Source: Strigamia acuminata (lineage: Eukaryota > Arthropoda > Chilopoda > Geophilomorpha > Linotaeniidae). Taken from it: DNA of 64,000 bases. Positions 58,422 through 64,000 of this stretch are shown here, in pieces (positions within the stretch are counted from its first letter, which is position 1; each line of letters begins with the position of its first letter). Under the pieces are notes generated by a model. It did no database searches, was not told the DNA's origin, and saw nothing but the letters and a program-made list of their open reading frames with translations. The translations under genes were made by a program, and so were the position numbers. The stretch spans positions 868,001-932,000 of the forward strand of contig OX442323.1 of assembly GCA_949358305.1 (NCBI GenBank). Direction: 5' to 3'.

Positions 58422-59227
58422 TCGAATATCTAGTTTTGGTAGCCGTGACCAGGATAGCCGTTGCATTCTTTCTGTGTTTTCGTCGTGACGTCAGTGCAAC
58501 GTCCGATCGTGCGTTTGGTGCGATCAACGGAATAATTTACGTTCGCGATTCGTCGTCTGCTACAAGTAGTGTCAACGTTCAACGTGACTTCAGCCACAAC
58601 GAGGACAGGTACGGCGTCGAATTTGAACAATCGTGTGCAAGCAACGGGATCTTCCGGTCGCCATATTTGGATACACAACGCGCTGCGCTGGGAAGACGAT
58701 TTGCCCCTGGATTATTTGCATTTTCTTGTTTTTGGAGTTCTGTGTTTTCATTTTGGGGATTTTTATTGCATGAGGGTATTGTTTTGGGTATTCCATTGGT
58801 GTTTTTGTTGTTTCATTTGCTAGTTTTGGGGAAAATTTTAGTAAAAGTGTTTTCATATCAAATTTTGAAGTGTTTTTTCATTGCATGTTTAGTTCTCCAT
58901 TATAACCGCCATAAGCGGGGGAGATTAGATTTATTTCGAGTAGAACTGACTAGTTTCAAGTTGAATGAGCTGTCAGTAGAGTCAAAATTTAATGTTAGGA
59001 GTTATTGGCGTGTTTTGTTGCAAAACGAACCGTCAATTGTTTTCAAAAGAGTTTATTGGCGTGCTTTGTTGCAAAACAAACCGTCAATTATTTTCAAACT
59101 GTGCAGGGTAATTGTGTCACGTTTTATTTACGTACACAAAAACCGCTCAAATTTTTGGTCATCCTCGATTGGCCAAACATTTGATATTCTAAAATTCTCA
59201 CGTGTCACCAAGGACCGTGAAAATTGA
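58220..59227 (+). other. 335-codon open frame across the LTR end and leader, doubtful gene
   Basis: ATG at 58220 in the LTR and a stop at 59225-59227, about 200 bp before gag. The product would be Phe/Leu/Ser-rich, with a hydrophobic middle and an in-frame 17-residue duplication (YWRVLLQNEPSI and YWRALLQNKPSI). Against a gene: in the solo LTR the same ATG and first codons (MD-Q-LGY) are recognisable, but the frame closes after 24 codons; I know no family it resembles; and it straddles the LTR/internal boundary. Probably a chance frame in the leader, though its length is notable. Confidence 0.2.
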
Positions 59228-59427
59228 GTGCTTTTTGGGGGATAAAATAAAAAAGTTTATTCTCTTTAAAGTTAAAACAAAAACCGTGAAAATTGAGAAA
59301 TTTTTGGGGGATAAAATTACAAGGTTTATTCTCTTAAAAATTAAAACAAAGTTGAATTGTCATGCCCGTTTTTATCTGTTCTTTCCAAATTTCACAGCCG
59401 AATTTTTTGTGAGAGAGGACAGAGAGA
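58422..59427 (+). other. BEL leader with two short tandem duplications
   Basis: Untranslated region between LTR and gag. A possible primer binding site, TGGTAGCCGTGACC, starts at 58437, 15 bp after the LTR; I could not match it to a tRNA. Direct repeats: a 51 bp unit with TTATTGGCGTG at 59002 and 59053, and a 69 bp unit with CCGTGAAAATTGAG at 59215 and 59284, each twice. Such repeats in a leader may belong to the packaging or dimerisation signal, which is inference. Confidence 0.6.
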
Positions 59428-62400
59428 ATGGCGGAACCTACAATGAGAGATCTTCTAACTGAGGATCAAATCGAAGTGCAACAACAACGTTGGGAGTCGC
59501 AAGTCACTGCAATGAATCATTTGTTGTCTATATCGGAGAAGACAGCAGATCCAGGTGAACTGGAAGCGCTGGTGCAAACTGCGACCCCGAAAGAAACGAG
59601 AATAGTCGGTGCGCTGAATGATCTACAGGAATATTCGGACCACGGCTATTATCTAGAATGCATTGACAAGCTTGAGACTATGCAAGCAAGAGTGGATCTT
59701 CTTCGCACGAGATACGAAATTTCAAAGCGATCACTTCCAACTTTGGGAGGAAGATTAAATACGTCGACAAGCTCAAACCAGAATACAACCTTGAACGCGA
59801 CAGCAACGTTTAGAAAAAATTCGAAGCTGCCCAAACTGGATTCCGTAAAATTCGACAGAGATATTTTGAAATACAGAACATTCAAAAGTAACTTCGAGAC
59901 CTCCGTACACAAGGATCCAGACCTGAGTAACATTGAAAAACTCCAGTATTTACAAACTATGTGTACTGGAGAAGCGGCAATTCTCATCTCAACTTTTCCC
60001 CTGATCGAGGAATCCTACGACCTTGCAAGAGAAGAACTCGAAAGACATTTTGGTGATGAGGATGCCCAACAAACTGCGTTAATAAAATCAATTCGAGAAT
60101 TAAAAGCTGTTTCAAGTGTATATCCAACTAAAGCGATAAAAACAAACTTGACCAAGATTTCTGCGACTATTAGACTTCTAGAGCAACTAAAAATTCCTAT
60201 TCAGACTTCCGGAGCTTTCTTATTGCCCGACATAATTAGCAAGTTTCCAACTTCAATGGCATTAAGATTTTACCAAGTTCACGGAATTCAAAATAAGAAC
60301 ATTGTTACGTTGCTCAATTTCTTTGTGAATGAAGTTGCAATGGCCGAACGAACTGAAAACGTCTCGGAAAAATCGAAAAAAGACAAGAATGAAAAATCGG
60401 ACGTAGAGAAAACGAAAGTGAAAGGTTCAATGACCACGTGCGCAACTACTCAAGACGCCAAGCAGTCTACTAGTGCAAAAACGAAGAGTGAACCGAAATC
60501 TGAAAGCAAGAATACGCCTTTCAAGACAAACAAGTGCATTTTTTGTGAAGATGAACATTTAAACGGCGCTTGTAAAAAGGATTTCGAAATTAATGCGAAA
60601 ATCGAAATAGTTAAGAAAAACCAACTGTGTTTTAATTGTTTCAGAACTGGGCATAGAGTGGGAGACTGCAAGGTCAAATTTTCTTGTAAACATTGTGGTG
60701 GGCGACACCATTCCACAATATGCAAAAAATCCGAGGTGAAGAATTCAACGAGCGCTGCGGAGAAGCCGAAAGAGCCACAAGTAACAACACATGTTTCATG
60801 CGCAATCTCGACGACTCTACAACTAATGATCTTCACCGCGGACCTCAAAACAAAATCAGGAGGAACTCACAGCATTCGAGGGATGATTGATCCGGGAAGC
60901 CATCGATCGTTCATCACAAAAGAATTTGTTGAAAGACTGAAACTTAAAAAGTGCGGCAGTGTTTCTGCCACCACACAATGTTTTAATGATTCGTCTCCAG
61001 CAGCTACGGACTACGATGTGTTCAATGTCACACTGCAGAGTAAAAATGACACTCAAGATTTGAAACTTTCCATGCTTTCTGTGGAAGATTTGCCACGAGT
61101 GCAAGGCATTCTGAACTCATCAATGATTGACAAAGTGAAGAAACTAAATCTCGAACTTGCTGAAGACCTACCAGCTAAGACTGCTCAAATTGATGTGCTT
61201 TTAGGAGTCGACGTGTGGTGGAAGGTCGTTAAGGATGGCAAGAAAAAGGTAAACGCCGACCTTGGACTCATTAACACAATTTTTGGATGGGTCTTGGCTG
61301 GAGCGGCTGGAAACACCAATTTGTTTGAGGATGAGGAAGGAATGACAACATGTTGTAATACATGCGACTTAGACATCCAAGAAAAATTGGACAAACTGTG
61401 GAACTTGGAAGCAATCGGAATAAATGCGGGAGAAAAAGAATCCGACTTTATTCGCGATCGATTCGAATCAACTACAAAGCGTCTAGACGATGGACGTTAT
61501 GAAGTCATGCTGCCATTCAATGGTCAGGAAGTCGACTTGGAGTCCAATTGGGAATTGGCCATGAATCAACTGGCCAACACGCTCAAAAGAATAGATGCCA
61601 ACGAAGACTACAAAAAACGTTACGACGAGTCCATGTGGCAATATATTCACGAAAATCACGCGGAGGAAGTCCCAAAAGAAGAGCGTTTTTTGAAGAAAGG
61701 AACCTACAATATACCTCACCACCCTGTAATCAAGGAGGATCGAGACACGACGAAATTTCGAGTAGTGTTCAACGCGTCTTCATCCAAGAAGGGGAAACTT
61801 TCCCTCAATGACTGTTTATTTCCGGGACCTTCCCTTAATCCAGACTTAATACTCGTTATTGTGAGATTCCGTCTCTATTGTATTCCAATAATAGCAGACA
61901 TTAAGCAAGCGTTCCTCCAAGTAATGATCAACCCTACTCAAACAAACTTTCTACGTTTTTTGTGGGTCGCTCGTGACTATTTCAAAGAGCCATACTCATG
62001 GCAAAATTTGTGGAATAATCTAATGGTTCTGCGAATGATTGTCGTGCCATTTGGCGTCATTTCTTCTCCATTCCTCTTGTGTGCGACGATTAGGAAACAA
62101 GCGAAACAATTTGAAGAAACTCATGCAAAAGAAGTCGACGCACTCGATGATGGAATCTTCATGGATGATTTGACGTCAGGAGGAGATTTTACAGCCGACA
62201 CAACATCACATTGCGAGAAACTGAAAATGATATTAGACGACGGAAAGCTTCCCCTCGTAAAGTGGGCGACCTCAAGCAAGGACGTCTTCAACAATTTGAA
62301 AAAAGAAGGTTTTCATATGCGAGGAGAGGAGTTTTTGGACTTAGGAATTATAAAAATGCTTGGAATATTGTGGAACACGGCAGAAGATGTCATGATGTTT

Positions 62401-64000
62401 AACATTCCGACCATTGAAAAAATTCCGAATACAAAGCGAGAAGTTGTTTCATTAATGGCTTCCATATTCGATCCAATGGGACTCATTGCTCCTGTTGTGC
62501 TTCAAATGAAACTGCTAGTTCAAGCAATCTGGATTAGGACAAAAAACTGGGATGAAAAGATTCTTGACTCAGAGAAAAAAGAAGTCGAAGAGTGGAGTCA
62601 AGACATACAAAAATTAAAAGAATTGAAAGTACAACGTTGGCTGCAGACTTATTCCGGTCAAGACATCACTTTAGAAGTTTTCTGTGACGCAAGCACAAAG
62701 GCATTTGGCTGTTCAATTTTTGTCGTCAATCTAGAGGGCAAAAGAACTTTATTGTTGAGTAAATGTCGTATTGCGCCGACAAAAAAAGTGACTCTTCCTC
62801 GACTTGAATTAACTGCAGCAGTGGTTGGAGTGCGAATGACCAAGTACCTGTTAGAAAACTTTCTTCCCGGTTACCCGGTCACTGAGGTGAAATACTACTC
62901 GGACTCCACCATAACTCTAGCCTGGATAAATTCGGACAAGAACGTATGGAAGCCATACGTCTCAAACCGTGTTCAAGAAATTATTTCTTCAACTAAGCCC
63001 GAACAATGGTCTCATGTACCAACAGAATTTAACCCAGCAGATTTATTAACTCGACCACATAACTCAAAAACATTGATGCAAAATAAACTTTGGTGGTTTG
63101 GAGTTGATGTCTCGAAACTGGAAAAAAGAGAAATTATACAAGAGGATCTTCCAGAAGAAGAACGAAAAATCGTTGTGATGACAATTCAAGTGACAGAAAG
63201 CTTTATTGGTCGATTCTTCAAACGATTCCGAAATTACAACCGACTTTTGAGAGTTTTCTCATACATTTTGCGATGGAAAAACAAACTTTTGCGCGGTGAG
63301 CCTCTCTCGCCACTCGAGTTAGAGGACAACCAATTGAAGATCCTGCAATTTTCCCAGAAGCTACATTTTTCTGAGGAGATTGATGATGTGAAAAACAAAA
63401 GAGAACTGTCTAAACATTCCACCCTACGCAATTTCGAGCTCTTCATTGACGAGGACGGATTACTTCGACTTCGTAGCCGCTTGAAAAAATCTTTATTGAC
63501 ATTTGATGAGGTTTATCCAATTATCTTGCATTATGATAGTTGGATAACAAGACTGTTAATTAAAAAAGTGCATTTGGAGTTGCTTCATGGTGACATAAGC
63601 GAAACCTTGTATCACCTACGCGAACGATTTTGGATTATTAGAGGAAGAAGAACAATTCAGACAGTTATAAGAGAATGTGAAATTTGCAGACGAGGAAAAC
63701 TTGCACGCAACAACCCTTCAACGGGTGACCTTCCTGCTGAACGTGTGACGCCAGCGGCGCCATTCCAAAACACAGGAGTGGACCACTTGGGTCCCATTTA
63801 TATCGGCAGCAACAAGAAGGAAAAGAAAAAAGTTTACATCTTGCTTTTCACGTGTATGGTGACCCGTTCCATACATTTAGAAGTTTCAGAGGACCTTTCT
63901 GTGCCAAAGTTTTTGCTTGCAATGAGAAGATTTGGGGCACGCCACGGATACCCCGGGAAGATTTTCTCTGACAACAGTAAGACGTTTGAGCGCGGAAGCC
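59428..64000 (+). CDS. BEL/Pao Gag-Pol polyprotein, 3' end beyond the window
   Basis: One frame from ATG 59428 to the last base, about 1524 codons, no stop. Gag: alpha-helical N-terminal part with a DUF1759-like region (about 120-330), then cysteine knuckles CIFCEDEH (from 370) and CFNCFRTGHRVGDC (401-414) with a third CKHC...C. Protease region (DUF1758/A17 type): D488 in IDPGSHRSFIT, where most relatives have DSGS, and the hallmark GVDVWW at 593-598. RT: ADIKQAFLQV (Asp 824) and FMDD (911-914), where relatives usually have YVDD. RNase H: FCDAS (Asp 1087). Integrase: zinc region HGDIS...CEIC, then D1452 (VDHLGP) and D1515 (FSDNSKTF); the catalytic Glu and C-terminal domain are outside the window. 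It appears functional as far as it can be read. The product is cut by its own protease in virus-like particles. Confidence 0.95.
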   Translation, partial: MAEPTMRDLLTEDQIEVQQQRWESQVTAMNHLLSISEKTADPGELEALVQTATPKETRIVGALNDLQEYSDHGYYLECIDKLETMQARVDLLRTRYEISKRSLPTLGGRLNTSTSSNQNTTLNATATFRKNSKLPKLDSVKFDRDILKYRTFKSNFETSVHKDPDLSNIEKLQYLQTMCTGEAAILISTFPLIEESYDLAREELERHFGDEDAQQTALIKSIRELKAVSSVYPTKAIKTNLTKISATIRLLEQLKIPIQTSGAFLLPDIISKFPTSMALRFYQVHGIQNKNIVTLLNFFVNEVAMAERTENVSEKSKKDKNEKSDVEKTKVKGSMTTCATTQDAKQSTSAKTKSEPKSESKNTPFKTNKCIFCEDEHLNGACKKDFEINAKIEIVKKNQLCFNCFRTGHRVGDCKVKFSCKHCGGRHHSTICKKSEVKNSTSAAEKPKEPQVTTHVSCAISTTLQLMIFTADLKTKSGGTHSIRGMIDPGSHRSFITKEFVERLKLKKCGSVSATTQCFNDSSPAATDYDVFNVTLQSKNDTQDLKLSMLSVEDLPRVQGILNSSMIDKVKKLNLELAEDLPAKTAQIDVLLGVDVWWKVVKDGKKKVNADLGLINTIFGWVLAGAAGNTNLFEDEEGMTTCCNTCDLDIQEKLDKLWNLEAIGINAGEKESDFIRDRFESTTKRLDDGRYEVMLPFNGQEVDLESNWELAMNQLANTLKRIDANEDYKKRYDESMWQYIHENHAEEVPKEERFLKKGTYNIPHHPVIKEDRDTTKFRVVFNASSSKKGKLSLNDCLFPGPSLNPDLILVIVRFRLYCIPIIADIKQAFLQVMINPTQTNFLRFLWVARDYFKEPYSWQNLWNNLMVLRMIVVPFGVISSPFLLCATIRKQAKQFEETHAKEVDALDDGIFMDDLTSGGDFTADTTSHCEKLKMILDDGKLPLVKWATSSKDVFNNLKKEGFHMRGEEFLDLGIIKMLGILWNTAEDVMMFNIPTIEKIPNTKREVVSLMASIFDPMGLIAPVVLQMKLLVQAIWIRTKNWDEKILDSEKKEVEEWSQDIQKLKELKVQRWLQTYSGQDITLEVFCDASTKAFGCSIFVVNLEGKRTLLLSKCRIAPTKKVTLPRLELTAAVVGVRMTKYLLENFLPGYPVTEVKYYSDSTITLAWINSDKNVWKPYVSNRVQEIISSTKPEQWSHVPTEFNPADLLTRPHNSKTLMQNKLWWFGVDVSKLEKREIIQEDLPEEERKIVVMTIQVTESFIGRFFKRFRNYNRLLRVFSYILRWKNKLLRGEPLSPLELEDNQLKILQFSQKLHFSEEIDDVKNKRELSKHSTLRNFELFIDEDGLLRLRSRLKKSLLTFDEVYPIILHYDSWITRLLIKKVHLELLHGDISETLYHLRERFWIIRGRRTIQTVIRECEICRRGKLARNNPSTGDLPAERVTPAAPFQNTGVDHLGPIYIGSNKKEKKKVYILLFTCMVTRSIHLEVSEDLSVPKFLLAMRRFGARHGYPGKIFSDNSKTFERGS

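Larger units (their letters stand above)
56910..64000 (+). mobile_element. BEL/Pao LTR retrotransposon, 5' part (runs off the window)
   Basis: 5' LTR 56910-58421, leader 58422-59427, and a single gag-pol frame from 59428 that is open to the last base. The family is shown by the single-ORF layout and by the A17-type protease, RT and integrase sequences. It is inserted in the satellite after TTAGCACAA; the 3' LTR and second target duplication lie beyond 64000. It is in the opposite orientation to the related solo LTR at 14195-44316, so the two LTRs look like a large inverted repeat around the satellite. Confidence 0.95.

Noticed and set aside
58220-59227. 335-codon frame as a real BEL gene
   Set aside because: It straddles the LTR boundary, and the homologous start in the solo LTR leads to a stop after 24 codons. 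Kept only as a doubtful feature.

Overview
The window is animal genomic DNA, most likely from an invertebrate. BEL/Pao elements are known only from animals, the base composition is AT-rich, and there are no bacterial operons or RNA genes. I see no ordinary host gene. Everything is satellite DNA or LTR retrotransposon, stacked in layers whose target-site duplications can be read directly.

Layout: (1) 1-14194 and 44317-56909 are one tandem satellite array with monomers of about 140 bp and a 147 bp variant, cut in two by an insertion. (2) The cut is a solo LTR of a BEL/Pao-type element, minus orientation, 14195-44316, flanked by the duplicated target TGAC. (3) Inside that solo LTR sits a Ty3/gypsy element, here 'gypsy A', minus strand, 15378-44024, target duplication TGTT, 674 bp LTRs that look identical. 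(4) Inside the third ORF of gypsy A sits a second Ty3/gypsy element, 'gypsy B', minus strand, 18421-32783, target duplication CGCG, 1743 bp LTRs with one difference seen. (5) At 56910 the array is broken again by a plus-strand BEL/Pao element: a 1512 bp 5' LTR, a 1.0 kb leader and one uninterrupted polyprotein frame from 59428 to the window end, where the element is cut off.

Both gypsy elements are about 14.3 kb long and share a plan: LTR, primer binding site, gag, pol, then a third ORF downstream of integrase, then a noncoding tail and the other LTR. In gypsy B, gag and pol are joined by a canonical -1 frameshift heptamer directly before the gag stop. In gypsy A, pol overlaps gag in the -1 frame, and a single in-frame TGA separates protease/RT/RNase H from integrase. 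The third ORFs are the least explained part: neither looks like an envelope protein, and both carry a pair of cysteine motifs of the CxxCxGxG kind.

Other unusual signals are a strong excess of GCGCAA/TTGCGC words throughout gypsy A, including three perfect ten-base palindromes of the C/EBP type; a duplicated, covarying pseudoknot-like module in the transcribed part of the gypsy B LTR; and AT-hook-like motifs between RNase H and integrase in gypsy A. Order of events from the nesting: satellite, then BEL LTR insertion and reduction to a solo LTR, then gypsy A, then gypsy B. The intact BEL element is a separate insertion.
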